This document shows positions 8,746 through 20,000 of a stretch of 64,000 nt of DNA, in pieces. Source of the DNA: an uncultured Chitinophagaceae bacterium. Lineage in GTDB: Bacteria > Bacteroidota > Bacteroidia > Chitinophagales > Chitinophagaceae. Every line of letters begins with the position of its first letter. The first letter of the stretch is position 1. The notes under the pieces are model-generated. The model made no database searches and was not told the DNA's origin. It saw only the letters and a program-made list of their open reading frames with translations. The translations under genes and the position numbers were made by a program. The stretch is taken from contig CAITVK010000055.1 in assembly GCA_903895845.1 (NCBI GenBank), forward strand, positions 1-64,000, in the 5' to 3' direction.

Positions 8746-11700
8746 ATGAAATTAAAAGTCAGATTGTTATGTATCGGTATTTTTTTGAGTGGATTACTTT
8801 TACAAGTCGCCGCCCAAACAAATATTGTTGTAACGGGAAAAGTAAGAAACAAAACAACGGGTCAACTTCTGTTTGGAGTTACTGTTAAAAGTGATAAGTC
8901 TAAAAAGTCTACACAGACAGATTTGAATGGTAGTTTTTCTATCGCAACTCCTGTTGGTTCTACATTAGTCTTTTCTTATGTAGGAATGACTACTTTTAAA
9001 TATGAAGTAACTAAAGCAGGTGATGTTGATATAACAATGGTTGAAGATATTAAGGCAGGTGACGAAGTGGTAGTTATTGGTTATGGCACACAAAAAAAGA
9101 GTGTTGTAACAGGTGCTATCTCAAGTGTAAAAGCTGCTGATTTGGAAAACCAAGTTACCCCGCGTATTGAAGAAGCTTTACAGGGTAGAACTTCTGGTGT
9201 AACCATTGCAGCATCTTCTGGTAGCCCTGGTGCTGCATCTACAATTTATGTAAGAGGTGTTACTAGCATTAATAATAGCGACCCATTGTATGTTGTGGAT
9301 GGTGTTCCAATAACAGGAGGAATTGATTATTTAAACCCAAGCGATATACAAAGTATTGAATTGTTAAAGGATGGAGCTTCTGCTGCCATCTATGGTACTA
9401 AAGCTGCTCCAGGTGTAATTTTAGTAACAACAAAAAAAGGTAGAGCGGGTGATGCTCAAATTAATTATTCCGGTTACTTTGGTTCGCAAGCTCCTGCTCA
9501 TAAGTTAAGTTTACTGAATGCCACTCAATATGCTACCCTTCGAAATGAGTCTTCTTTAGCTGCTGGTGGTGGTCTTGTATTCTCAAACCCTAAAAGTTTG
9601 GGTGCAGGAACCGATTGGCAGAGCTTAGTTTTTAATAATAATGCCAAGATTCAGAACCATCAATTTAGTGTAAGCGGCGGTAATGAAAAGGCTACATATT
9701 ATGGCTCGATGGGTTATTTTGAGCAGCAGGGTATTGTTGCTACTTCTATATCAGACTACAAAAGATTTACGGCCTCTTTTAACTCTAAAGAGAAATTGAA
9801 TAATTGGGTAACCTTCGGAAATGACATATCTTATGCCCACATTAAGAGTCAAGGGAGTTTAAATACCAACAGTGAGTATGGGGGGCCACTGAGTTCTGCT
9901 ATCAATCTAGACCCTATCACAAGAGCAGTTGTCACGGATGCTGCAACTTTAGCAACTAGTCCTTACAATATCGATTCCCTTCCGTTAATTAAGGATGCAA
10001 ACGGCCATCCTTATGGCATTTCACAATATGTTGGTCAAGAAATGACAAATCCGCTTGCCTACATACAAACAGTGCAGGGTAACTATGGTTGGTCTGATAA
10101 TTTTGTAGGTAATGTTTACCTAGAGATTGAACCAATCAAGGGTTTAAAAATAAGAAGTAACATGGGGGCTAAAATGGGCTTCTTTGGTTCTGAAAGTTTT
10201 GAACCTGTATATTACTTGAGTCCTACAGTAAATAACTTAGCAGAGAATTCTTTCTATCGTGACAACACAAAGAACCTGAACTGGAACTGGGATAATACTA
10301 TATCTTATTCTAAAAGTATTGGGTTACACAACTTTACTTTGTTAGGTGGCACAGGTGCACAACAAGCAACAGGCTCCGATGCTAATGCAACTTATTTCGG
10401 CTTACCAGTAACTACATTCCAGCAAGCTTCTATGAACTTTAGTGTTCCAACAGCTAACAGAATTGGCGGTGGATATGAATATCAGCCGTATACCCTTAGT
10501 TCTTTTTTTGGAAGAGTTACTTATGATTATAATGGAAGATATTTATTAACAGCAATAGTAAGAAGAGATGGTTCGAGCCATTTTGGTGAAGATAAAAAGT
10601 ATGGAACATTCCCATCAGTTTCTTTAGGTTGGGTACCAACCAAAGAAAATTTCTGGAGTAAGAATGATGTGGTTAACTTTCTTAAGGTTAGGGCTTCTTA
10701 TGGTGTAAATGGTAATGATAATATTGGGCCTTTTGCTTATGAGTCAACAGTTAGTGGTGGTGGTGTAAGAAATTACACTATTGGTACGGCACCTGGTCAA
10801 CTTGTAGGTTATTCTCCTAATGCGCCTGAAAATCAAGACTTGCATTGGGAACAAACCTCTCAAGCAGATTTTGGTATTGACGCGGTAGTGTTTAAAAACT
10901 TCAATGTAATTTTTGATGTTTACGACAAGAAAACTACAGGTATGTTGCTAAATCTAAACCTACCTGGCTATTTTGGAAATACGGGACAACCAATTGGCAA
11001 CATTGCTAGTCTGGAGAATAAGGGGATAGAGTTGGAAGTTGGGTACACTAAGAAACTAGGTGAAGTAAACTTTAGTTTAAAAGGAAATCTTTCCTATATA
11101 AAGAATGAGATTACCAATATTGGTACAAATCCTTACCTTGTTGGGGCAGGTTTTCAAGCCAGCAATTATGAGTTAAGCAGGACGGCAGTGGGTCATCCTT
11201 TGGGGGCTTTTTACGGATTCAAAACGCTTGGCATATTCCAAACGCAACAGGAAATAAATAACTATGTAGGTGCAAATGGTGAGAAGTTGCAACCCAATGC
11301 TAAACCAGGTGACTTTAAATATGCACATTTAAGTAACGACAGTGTAATTGGCAGCAGCGATAGGACTTATATTGGTGATCCTACACCACACTGGTCTTTT
11401 GGCTTTACGGCTACAGCTAATTGGAGAGGATTCGATATCTTATTATTTGCACAAGGAGTTACAGGCAATCAAATATTTCAAGGATTGCGGAGGTTAGATA
11501 TTTCTGGTTCAAACTATGATATTAAGGCATTGAGTCGTTGGATTGGTGCTGGAACATCTAATGATTATCCTAGGTTAGTGGATGGTGACCCTAACGGTAA
11601 TTTTACAAATCCTTCTAATTTTCATTTGGAAAGTGGTGCCTACCTAAGAATCAAGACGTTGCAACTGGGTTACACCGTGCCAAAGTCTTTTTCTCAAAAG

Positions 11701-11868
11701 ATTGGATTACAAAAACCTGCTCGTATCTACATAAGCAGCAACAACTTGTTGACGCTTACTAAGTATGATGGTTTTGATCCAGAAATTGGTGGCGGTAGCT
11801 ATGGTATAGATAGGGGTATTTATCCTCAGGCACGTTCTTTCTTGGCAGGAATTAACATTACTCTTTAA
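8746..11868 (+). CDS. SusC/RagA-type TonB-linked outer-membrane glycan transporter
   Basis: A 1040-residue protein with a signal peptide ending VAAQ (residue about 24). Residues about 28-110 form a CarboxypepD_reg-like domain (VTGKVRNKTTGQLLFGVTV). A TonB-box region with VVIGYGTQKKSVVTGAISS follows. The plug (about 125-225) has YVRGVTSINNSDPLYVVDG, then SIELLKDGASAAIYGTKAA and VILVTTKKG. The rest is a beta-barrel ending in ARSFLAGINITL. It imports oligosaccharides through the outer membrane with energy from TonB, capped by the SusD partner that follows 19 bases downstream. Neighbouring GH16, GH17 and GH30 genes suggest beta-1,3/1,6-gluco-oligosaccharides as substrate. Confidence 0.95.
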   Translation: MKLKVRLLCIGIFLSGLLLQVAAQTNIVVTGKVRNKTTGQLLFGVTVKSDKSKKSTQTDLNGSFSIATPVGSTLVFSYVGMTTFKYEVTKAGDVDITMVEDIKAGDEVVVIGYGTQKKSVVTGAISSVKAADLENQVTPRIEEALQGRTSGVTIAASSGSPGAASTIYVRGVTSINNSDPLYVVDGVPITGGIDYLNPSDIQSIELLKDGASAAIYGTKAAPGVILVTTKKGRAGDAQINYSGYFGSQAPAHKLSLLNATQYATLRNESSLAAGGGLVFSNPKSLGAGTDWQSLVFNNNAKIQNHQFSVSGGNEKATYYGSMGYFEQQGIVATSISDYKRFTASFNSKEKLNNWVTFGNDISYAHIKSQGSLNTNSEYGGPLSSAINLDPITRAVVTDAATLATSPYNIDSLPLIKDANGHPYGISQYVGQEMTNPLAYIQTVQGNYGWSDNFVGNVYLEIEPIKGLKIRSNMGAKMGFFGSESFEPVYYLSPTVNNLAENSFYRDNTKNLNWNWDNTISYSKSIGLHNFTLLGGTGAQQATGSDANATYFGLPVTTFQQASMNFSVPTANRIGGGYEYQPYTLSSFFGRVTYDYNGRYLLTAIVRRDGSSHFGEDKKYGTFPSVSLGWVPTKENFWSKNDVVNFLKVRASYGVNGNDNIGPFAYESTVSGGGVRNYTIGTAPGQLVGYSPNAPENQDLHWEQTSQADFGIDAVVFKNFNVIFDVYDKKTTGMLLNLNLPGYFGNTGQPIGNIASLENKGIELEVGYTKKLGEVNFSLKGNLSYIKNEITNIGTNPYLVGAGFQASNYELSRTAVGHPLGAFYGFKTLGIFQTQQEINNYVGANGEKLQPNAKPGDFKYAHLSNDSVIGSSDRTYIGDPTPHWSFGFTATANWRGFDILLFAQGVTGNQIFQGLRRLDISGSNYDIKALSRWIGAGTSNDYPRLVDGDPNGNFTNPSNFHLESGAYLRIKTLQLGYTVPKSFSQKIGLQKPARIYISSNNLLTLTKYDGFDPEIGGGSYGIDRGIYPQARSFLAGINITL

Positions 11869-11887
11869 TCTTAAAACACTCAATAAA

Positions 11888-13399
11888 ATGAAAAAGAAGA
11901 TAATCATATACTTTCTTATGGCTGTTATAATACAGTCCTTGGTCTCTTGTAAAAAGAGTTTTCTAGAGACAACACCTGCGGGTGAATTCTTACAGTCTAA
12001 TTATTATCAAACCTCAGATCAGGTTTTTACTGGTGTCATAGCTGCTTATAACCCCTTAGGCTGGCAGTACGTAAATTCATACACCGACGAATATGTAGAT
12101 AAGCAGATTGTAGCCAATACACTTGGGGATGAATGTTATGCAGGTGGCGGGGGTGCTACCGATGTTCCTGGTTTACAAGCTTGTAATACCTATTCCTTAA
12201 GTAGCGCACTTGGTCCACAGGGTGTTCTATTCGATAGAAACTATACTGGTATATACAGGGCAAACCTCATGTTGCAAGTGTTGAATGGCTCTTTAATACC
12301 GGGACTTACAACTGCGAACAAGAACAGATATATTGCAGAAATGAAGTGGTTAAGGGCGTATTATTATTTTGATTTAGTTACTCTATTTAAAAATGTACCG
12401 TTAACTACAACGCCAATACCAATTGCAGAAGCTTTTTCTATTACTCAATCTAAACCTGCTGATGTTTATTCTCAGATAGAAAAAGATTTAAACGAAGCAA
12501 TTCCTGCTTTACCTGCAATCATTCAATCTTCCGATTATGGTAGAGTAACAAGTGGTGCCGCAATGGCTTTGCTAGGTAAAGTTATTCTTTTTCAAAACAA
12601 CACTTCGAGAATGCAAGAGGCTGCTAATTGGTTTGATAAGGTTAATAGCTCTGGAATCTATCAATTACAATCGAACTTTGCTAGCATTTTTGATCCTGCA
12701 AATAAATTTAATAGCGAATCAATATTCGAGATTACCCATTCTTTCAATGTAGGGAATGACTGGAGTAATCTTCAAGGAGTAACCGGTAACATTTATGTAC
12801 AAATGGTAGGACCAAGAACTTACACAGGTTCTACCTACTATTCTGCAGGTTGGAGCTTTAATCCAATCATCCCAGCTTTTCAACAGTTTATGAAAAACGA
12901 TCCGAGGTATCCGTTCACTATTTTAAATATTGATAGCTTGACTAAAGCGAATGGAACAAGCTATTTACCAGGTTACCAAAATACGGGTTTTTTTATAGCT
13001 AAGTACGTACCATTGGCACAATATGCTTCCACTACTGGTAATCAGGCATTAAACTTTACCAACGATTATATCGAGATACGTTTGGCTGATACCTATTTAA
13101 TGGAAGCTGAAGCTATTGTACGTGGCGGTGGAAATGTAGCAACAGCGCAAAATTACCTGGATCAAGTTCGTGCAAGAGTAGGTTTACCTTCTATTCCAGC
13201 AACATTAGCTAACATATATGCAGAAAGAGAATTAGAATTAGCAACCGAAGGACATAGATGGTTCGATCTAGTTCGTACTGGACAGGCTCCATCTGTATTA
13301 GCATTTAAAGGATTTAAGGCTGGTATAAATGAAATTTTGCCCATTCCTTTAGACGAACTTAATAATACTAAGTTGGTACAGAATCCTGGTTATAATTAA
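11888..13399 (+). CDS. SusD/RagB-type surface glycan-binding lipoprotein
   Basis: A 503-residue lipoprotein with a lipobox at Cys21 (QSLVSC), followed by the KKSFLETTPAG segment found at the start of most SusD proteins. TPR-like helices include EMKWLRAYYYFDLVTLFKNVP, the characteristic RAYYYF helix, and SQIEKDLNEAIPALP. The C-terminal ERELELATEGHRWFDLVRTG and LPIPLDELN are typical of the family. It forms the lid over the SusC barrel and captures glycans at the cell surface. It is 19 bases after susC and certainly co-transcribed. Confidence 0.95.
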   Translation: MKKKIIIYFLMAVIIQSLVSCKKSFLETTPAGEFLQSNYYQTSDQVFTGVIAAYNPLGWQYVNSYTDEYVDKQIVANTLGDECYAGGGGATDVPGLQACNTYSLSSALGPQGVLFDRNYTGIYRANLMLQVLNGSLIPGLTTANKNRYIAEMKWLRAYYYFDLVTLFKNVPLTTTPIPIAEAFSITQSKPADVYSQIEKDLNEAIPALPAIIQSSDYGRVTSGAAMALLGKVILFQNNTSRMQEAANWFDKVNSSGIYQLQSNFASIFDPANKFNSESIFEITHSFNVGNDWSNLQGVTGNIYVQMVGPRTYTGSTYYSAGWSFNPIIPAFQQFMKNDPRYPFTILNIDSLTKANGTSYLPGYQNTGFFIAKYVPLAQYASTTGNQALNFTNDYIEIRLADTYLMEAEAIVRGGGNVATAQNYLDQVRARVGLPSIPATLANIYAERELELATEGHRWFDLVRTGQAPSVLAFKGFKAGINEILPIPLDELNNTKLVQNPGYN

Positions 13400-13439
13400 T
13401 TTCAAACTATTTAATTTTTTATTCTTAATACTTTTTTAT

Positions 13440-14378
13440 ATGAAATATTTTAATCAAAGAAGGGTTTTGCTAATGGTTGCTTTAATTGCTTTTGTGGTTG
13501 TCACAATTATAAATGCTTGTAAACCCACAGTATCTACACCAGGATTAGGCGCTTTGCCTAAACCGAGTTTTTCAATAGATAGTATTGACGGTAACCACTT
13601 TTTAGTTATGAATACTACCTCTACCCCTTGTATGGCTTATTGGACAACAAGTGCAAGTGGAGGCAAATTAGCTTCAGGTAATACGGATAGTTTGCATTTT
13701 ACCTTTGCGGGTACTTATACCGTAACCTTGTACGCAGCAGCACAAGGTGGTATTGATTCTATTACTAAGACAATTGTAGTAAGCCAAAACGACCCTAATG
13801 CTTGTACTTCTGGGCTTCCTCTTAATTTTATTGCAGGTTGTACATCTCGTTCATGGAAGCTTGCGCCTATTGCCCATGCGTTGGAAGTTGGACCTTCTGG
13901 TCCTGGTGATGGTGCATGGTGGGGTAATGCTGCAACAGATCCTGCCGGTGCTAGGTCTGGTGACTTTGATGATACATATACTTTCTATTTTAATGCAGCA
14001 GGAACTTATGGCTTTAATGATAATGGCACTTTCTTTAGTGATAATTATTTAAGTGGTACTCAATACACTTCACTACCAGATGCACAAATGTTTCCTACAT
14101 GTGCTTTATGGCAGTCTGGTACATTTAATTATAACTTTATTCCAAATGCAGGTAAAGCCGGATTAGGTCAGATTCAATTGGTTGGGCTAGGGGCTCATTT
14201 AGCGTTGCCCAAAGTAACTAATACAGTTGAAACTACTGTTCCCACAGTCCCCTCGGTTACTTATGATGTTATTTCAATGACAACAGATAACAACGGAATA
14301 GGTCACATGGAACTTGCCATAAACACTGTTAAAACAAGTAATGAATGGTGGACATTTTATTTAGTTTCAACAAATTAA
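13440..14378 (+). CDS. PKD-domain lipoprotein, probable SusE-like surface glycan-binding protein
   Basis: 312 residues with a signal anchor and lipobox at Cys27 (TIINAC). Residues about 45-120 form a PKD-like beta-sandwich (FTFAGTYTVTLYAAAQGG). The C-terminal domain starts near LNFIAGCTSRSWKLAP and contains the DGAWWGN, DDTYTFYFN and GTYGFNDNGTFFSDN segments. Such PKD lipoproteins follow SusD in many laminarin loci, where they bind beta-1,3-glucan at the surface. That role is inferred here from position and architecture. It starts 40 bases after susD, and its stop is 35 bases before the GH16 start. Confidence 0.7.
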   Translation: MKYFNQRRVLLMVALIAFVVVTIINACKPTVSTPGLGALPKPSFSIDSIDGNHFLVMNTTSTPCMAYWTTSASGGKLASGNTDSLHFTFAGTYTVTLYAAAQGGIDSITKTIVVSQNDPNACTSGLPLNFIAGCTSRSWKLAPIAHALEVGPSGPGDGAWWGNAATDPAGARSGDFDDTYTFYFNAAGTYGFNDNGTFFSDNYLSGTQYTSLPDAQMFPTCALWQSGTFNYNFIPNAGKAGLGQIQLVGLGAHLALPKVTNTVETTVPTVPSVTYDVISMTTDNNGIGHMELAINTVKTSNEWWTFYLVSTN

Positions 14379-14413
14379 CAGGAATTAATTATTTCAAAAT
14401 AAAAAGGGTTAAG

Positions 14414-15619
14414 ATGAAAAGGTTTTTAGGTCTCTTGTTTTTGTCATTGTTGCTTGCAATGGGATGTTCAAAATCGAGTGGTGGCGGAGGTAGTCAAGTT
14501 AATTTGCCCACATTAAGTACAAATAATGTATCGGCGGCGAGAAATTATAATGGCACCTCTAGTGTTAATTTTAGATTTTTTGTATCTCTTAGTACAGTTT
14601 GCACAAATGATATTTCGGTTGCCTATACTACAGTTTCGGGAACTGCAATTGCTAATCAGGATTTTATCCCTAATTCAGGAATTTTAACTATTGCTTCTGG
14701 ACAATCAACTGGTTACGTCGATGTAAGTGTTTTAGCTGATAGCACTAGAAAAAATAATCTTACTTTTTACGTTGCTTTTTCTAATCCTACTAATGCAACA
14801 ATAAGTGGATCAGATTCTGCAATAGGTACCATTCAATGTAATGGAACCTATATGCCAATAGATACATCTAGTACAACTGGAGGTTTTTCTAGTCCCAAAA
14901 GCTATCCTGGCTACACATTGGCTTGGAGCGATGAATTTAGCGGAAAAACCCTGAACACAAATAACTGGAATTATGAGATTGGTGGCAACGGTTGGGGTAA
15001 TAATGAACTTGAGTACTATACAAATAGTTCAAACAATTCCTTTTTAACTAGTGGTTGTTTGGTTATTGAGGCAAGGAATGAAGTATTTGCAGGGAATAGT
15101 TATACTTCTGCTCGTATCAATACAATGAACAAACAGCAGTTTCAATATGGCAGAATTGACATAAGAGCAAAACTTCCTGTTGGTTCCGGTGCTTGGCCAG
15201 CTTTGTGGATGTTGGGATCCAATTATACAACAGCAGGATGGCCTCTCTGCGGGGAAACAGATATAATGGAATTGAAAGGTGGAATTAGTTCAGCGGAAAT
15301 ATTTGGTTCTCTTCACTGGCATAACAATGATAATTCTGAGGGAACTATCACAAATCAATATACTACTACACCTGGAGACTTCTCTCAAAAGTTCCATGTG
15401 TTTAGTTTGATTTGGAAACAAAACTCTGTTCAATTCCTCGTAGATAATACTCCCTATGCTACAGGAACTAGTGCTGATGTTACCAACGGCACTTGGCCAT
15501 TTAATGCGGCTCAGTTCTTTATTTTCAATGTTGCAGTTGGTGGAAATTTCCCTGGTACAGTTCAATCGTCTGCATTTCCACAAAGGATGTTTGTTGATTA
15601 TGTTAGGGTTTTTCAATAA
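14414..15619 (+). CDS. GH16 endo-beta-1,3-glucanase (laminarinase) lipoprotein with Calx-beta domain
   Basis: 401 residues from the ATG at 14414. An earlier in-frame ATG overlaps the previous gene and lacks a signal peptide. The lipobox is at Cys18 (LLAMGC), followed by a Ser/Gly-rich linker. Residues about 30-130 form a Calx-beta domain (TVSGTAIANQDFIPNSGILT). The catalytic domain (about 150-401) has LAWSDEFSGKTLNTNNWNYE, YTSARINT, YGRIDIRAKLP and WPALWMLG. The active-site motif is GETDIMEL, with nucleophile Glu281 and acid/base Glu286 in the ExDxxE pattern of laminarinases. HWHN and FFIFNVAVGGNFPG complete the GH16 signature. It is probably tethered at the outer membrane and cuts beta-1,3-glucan into oligosaccharides. 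Confidence 0.93.
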   Translation: MKRFLGLLFLSLLLAMGCSKSSGGGGSQVNLPTLSTNNVSAARNYNGTSSVNFRFFVSLSTVCTNDISVAYTTVSGTAIANQDFIPNSGILTIASGQSTGYVDVSVLADSTRKNNLTFYVAFSNPTNATISGSDSAIGTIQCNGTYMPIDTSSTTGGFSSPKSYPGYTLAWSDEFSGKTLNTNNWNYEIGGNGWGNNELEYYTNSSNNSFLTSGCLVIEARNEVFAGNSYTSARINTMNKQQFQYGRIDIRAKLPVGSGAWPALWMLGSNYTTAGWPLCGETDIMELKGGISSAEIFGSLHWHNNDNSEGTITNQYTTTPGDFSQKFHVFSLIWKQNSVQFLVDNTPYATGTSADVTNGTWPFNAAQFFIFNVAVGGNFPGTVQSSAFPQRMFVDYVRVFQ

Positions 15620-15811
15620 AATACTAGAATGTGAAAATTGTTCTGTTTAGAAAACAGGAGTAGAATGTTTATCACAGATACAAACTTGTAGAAACTTATT
15701 AATGAAAAATTTTTAGTTATTAATCTAGGAAAAGGGTTTGCTTTTTGTTGGCTGTGGTTGTTAACGTGTAAATACTTAAAGACTAGTTTGTGTTGAATTA
15801 GAGCTCGCTGT

Positions 15812-17020
15812 ATGAGAAAGTACTTTCCCTTTTTTGTTTTTTGGTTGCTAATATCAAACTTTTGTTCCTCACAAGTAGTTAAGGTCAACATTAAAGAAGC
15901 CACTAATGGATTTACACTTGAAGTTAATGGAAAACCATTTTTTATTACTGGCATGAACTGGGATTATTACCCTATTGGAACAGATTATGAATATAGTCTG
16001 TGGCAACAACCTACTGCAACAATCAAAGAAGCGCTCGATTATGAAATGCCACTTTTAAGGAATATGGGAGTAAATACCATTCGTCAATATTCAGTCATTC
16101 CTCCCGAATGGATCAAATATATCTATGAAAATTATGGAATTTACACAGTTCTGAACCACACTTTTGGCAGGTATGGACTAACCCTCAATGGAAAATGGGA
16201 GGCAAACACCGACTATTCCTCCCCATTGGTAATAGAGACGCTTTTGAAAGAAGTAGATTCAATGGTTATAAAATATAAAAATACGCCGGGTCTTTTGATG
16301 TTTCTTTTGGGTAACGAAAACAATTATGGTCTTTTTTGGCAGGGAGCAGAAACAGAGAATATACCCTTAGAAAATCGTAAATCAACTATTGCCGCTATTC
16401 ATCTTTATCAGTTATTTAATGAGGCTGCAGTTTCGATGAAAGCAATTGATGCCAATTACCCGATTGCCATTTGTAACGGTGATTTGATGTATCTGGATAT
16501 CATAGCAAAAGAATGTAAAGATGTAGATGTATTTGGAGTGAATATATACAGAGGGATTTCATTTGGTAATGCTTTCGAGAAAATTAAAACTGCTTATAAT
16601 AAGCCTGTGATGTTTACAGAGTTTGGCGCAGATGCTTTTAATGAAATCACTAAATCGGTAGACCAAAAAGATCAAGCGACATGTTTGGTTGAAAATTGGA
16701 AGGAGGTATATGCAAATGCAGCAGGTGGCGGCAAAGCAGAGAATTGTATTGGTGGGTTTACTTTTCAATTTAGTGACGGATGGTGGAAGAGTGGTCAAGA
16801 TATTAACTTGGAAAAGCATGACTCAACTGCTTCTTGGTCAAATGGGGGGTATAAATATGACTACCAAAAGGGAATCAATAATATGAATGAGGAATGGTTT
16901 GGTATATGTGCAAAAGGCGCTACTAATAAAAATGGCGTGTATAAATTATATCCAAGAAAAGCTTATTATGCTTTAAAAAAGCTAAATAAGGAATTTGCAA
17001 GTTCTATTATTAAGCACTGA
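15812..17020 (+). CDS. Secreted clan GH-A glycoside hydrolase, family not assigned
   Basis: 402 residues with a signal peptide (MRKYFPFFVFWLLISNFCSS). VNGKPFFITGMNWDYYPIG resembles the entry strand of GH2/GH5-type TIM barrels. LLRNMGVNTIRQYSVIPP follows. The putative acid/base is Glu169 in LLGNENNYG and the nucleophile Glu270 in VMFTEFGADAF, on strands 4 and 7 as in clan GH-A. It has sometimes been described as a GH2 TIM-barrel protein, but the GH2 sandwich domains are absent. A GH158-like beta-1,3-glucanase is an alternative that cannot be excluded. The position between GH16 and the phosphorylase suggests activity on beta-1,3-glucan chains. A 192-base gap precedes it. Confidence 0.7.
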   Translation: MRKYFPFFVFWLLISNFCSSQVVKVNIKEATNGFTLEVNGKPFFITGMNWDYYPIGTDYEYSLWQQPTATIKEALDYEMPLLRNMGVNTIRQYSVIPPEWIKYIYENYGIYTVLNHTFGRYGLTLNGKWEANTDYSSPLVIETLLKEVDSMVIKYKNTPGLLMFLLGNENNYGLFWQGAETENIPLENRKSTIAAIHLYQLFNEAAVSMKAIDANYPIAICNGDLMYLDIIAKECKDVDVFGVNIYRGISFGNAFEKIKTAYNKPVMFTEFGADAFNEITKSVDQKDQATCLVENWKEVYANAAGGGKAENCIGGFTFQFSDGWWKSGQDINLEKHDSTASWSNGGYKYDYQKGINNMNEEWFGICAKGATNKNGVYKLYPRKAYYALKKLNKEFASSIIKH

Positions 17021-17089
17021 TTAAATGATTCAGTGAAACATTGTAGTTGTCGGTTTAATAAAAATAAGAGGAATTAAAAATAATGAGAT

Positions 17090-20000
17090 ATGAGAAATGA
17101 AACAATTTGTCTTGATACTATTGACGTTACAGGAGAAACTTTCTTTAAGATATCGAATGTAAGCGAGATGCCGCCGTTTTTTATGAGCATTGTTAGCGAT
17201 TCAAATCATTGGATGTTCATTTCGAGTAATGGAGCACTTACGGCAGGAAGAAAGGATGCAGAACATGCCTTATTTCCTTATTATACCGATGACAAAATAA
17301 CCAATTCTGTAGAAAATACAGGTAGCAAAACAATATTTTGGGTCGATAAAAACAATAAACAGTATTTGTGGGAACCTTTCTCCGAACGTGGTATTGGTAA
17401 ATTCAATTATACCCGAAACCTCTACAAAAGTCAATTTGGCAATAAAATAATATTTGAAGAGATTAATAATGATTTAGAAATCGCCTTTCAGTATCAGTGG
17501 AATTCGAGTAATAAATATGGATTTGTTCGGGTAAGTAAGCTAACAAATCTTTCAGGCACAACAGTGACTGTGAAATTATTAGATGGGTTACAAAACTTGC
17601 TTCCCTATGGTGTAGGAAGTGATTTGCAAAATAGCTATAGTAATCTGGCAGATGCGTATAAACGCACCGAGTTAATTCCAGAAACTGGTGTAGCAATTAT
17701 AGCATTGAGTGCCATAATTGTAGATAAAGCAGAACCAAGCGAAGCCTTGAAAGCAAATGTTGCATGGTCTCTCGGTTTAGACAATGCCACTTATTTATTA
17801 TCCTCCTCGCAGCTTAAAAACTTCAGAATCAATGGAATCGTTCAGCAAGAAGAAGATAGTAAAGGGCGTTCAGGTGCTTATTTTGTGGCAAGTGAATTGT
17901 CTCTTAGCAGTAATGAAAATAAGGAATGGACAATCGTTGCTAATGTAAATCAAGATCATGCTGCTATTGTACAGCTTTCTGAAAGTATCCGGAATGATGC
18001 CGATCTATTGCAAAAAGTAACTGCTGATATACAATTAGGTACCGAGAACTTAATAAAGCTGGTTGCAGCAGCAGATGGTTTACATTACACTACCGACAAA
18101 CTGAAAGATACCCGCCACTTTAATAATGTTCTATTCAATATTATGAGGGGAGGTATCTTTGATAATAACTACCAGATTGAGCTTTGGGACTTTAGTAATT
18201 ATCTCCGAAAAGCGAATAAACAAGTCTTAGAAAAAGTACAAGCTGCTGTTGAACAACTACCATTAATTTTCTCCATTAATACATTGTTGGAATTGGTTAA
18301 TCAATTGAATGATTCCAATTTTAGTCGGTTAGCTACGGAATACCTGCCCCTAAAATTCAGTCGAAGACATGGTGACCCGAGCAGACCTTGGAACAAGTTT
18401 TCCATCAATACAAAAAGTGAAATAGATGGGTCTAAAATTTTAGATTATCAAGGGAACTGGAGGGATATTTTTCAGAATTGGGAATCGCTTGCTCATTCCT
18501 ACCCAGAATTTATGGAGGGGATGATTGCCAAATTTCTAAACGCTTCCACTTTTGATGGTTACAATCCTTATAGAGTTACTAAAAGTGGATTTGATTGGGA
18601 AACAATTGAACCCGACAATCCGTGGTCGTATATTGGATATTGGGGCGATCATCAAATAATATATCTGCTTAAGTTTTTTGAATTTTTGGATAAACATCGT
18701 CCCGGGCACATTCATCAACTTTTAGGCAAGAATGACTATGTGTATGCGAATGTTCCGTATAAGATAAAGTCATACAAGGACATCGTACACAATCCAAAAG
18801 ACACCATTTTGTTTGACCATAAAGGTGATCTTGCTATCCGTGAAAGAATGAAAGGATTAGGTGCTGACGGTGCTTTACTTACCAAGGCTAATGCTAATAT
18901 CGATATATATCAGGTTAGCTTTTGTGAGAAGGTATTTGCAACTGTGCTTTCAAAGCTTTCCAATTTTGTGCCTGAGGGTGGTATCTGGATGAATACACAA
19001 AGGCCTGAGTGGAATGATGCAAATAATGCGTTGGTAGGCAATGGACTTTCGATGGTTACCCTCTACTACCTCAGAAGATTTCTAAATTTCTTCCAACCCA
19101 TTTTTGAGAATGCAGATGCTACTGAAATCACTTTTTCTGATGAGCTTTTTACTTTCTTTGAAGAAGTCTCGGGTACATTTAAAACTTACAAACACACACT
19201 TTGGACTAAAATAAACGACACAGATAGAAAGAGGATAACAGACGCCTTAGGTTTGGCTGGTAGTAATTATAGAAATAAGATTTATGCAAATGGACTCAGC
19301 GGTCAAAAGAAAGTGGTGACTGCTGCACAATTATTGAAATTCGTAGAATTGTCTAGCGCTTTTTTGGAGCATTCTATTAATGCGAATAAAAGAAACGATG
19401 GCTTGTATCATACCTATAATTTAATTTCTTACGAAGAGGCCACCGTTCAGATATCTCACTTAAGTGAAATGTTAGAAGGGCAAGTGGCTGTTTTAAGTTC
19501 TGGGTTTCTAACAGCAGAACAGAGTTTAAAGCTTTTGGATGCGCTTAGAAACAGTGCTTTATATCGACAGGATCAAAATAGTTATATCCTTTATCCCAAC
19601 AAAAACCTACCTAAATTCCTAGAAAAGAATACGATAAGAAAAGAATCAGCTGAAGGTTCTTTATTAATAAAACAACTGTTGGAAGATGGGAATAATACGA
19701 TTGTAGAAAAGGACATACTTGGCGAATTGCATTTTAATGGCAATTTCAGAAATGCCAATGATCTAGAAAAAGCACTACAACAGTTAGATAATATGTACAA
19801 TAACCTAGTTGAAAAGGAAAGAAGATTGATTCTTAACCTATTTGAAGAAGTCTTTTGCCACAAAGAGTTTACCGGTAGGTCGGGTACATTCTTCGGCTAT
19901 GAAGGCTTGGGTTCTATTTATTGGCACATGGTTTCGAAGCTGTTATTAGCTGTTCAAGAAAATTGTGATAAGGCTATTGAACAACAAAGTAGTAAAGAAA

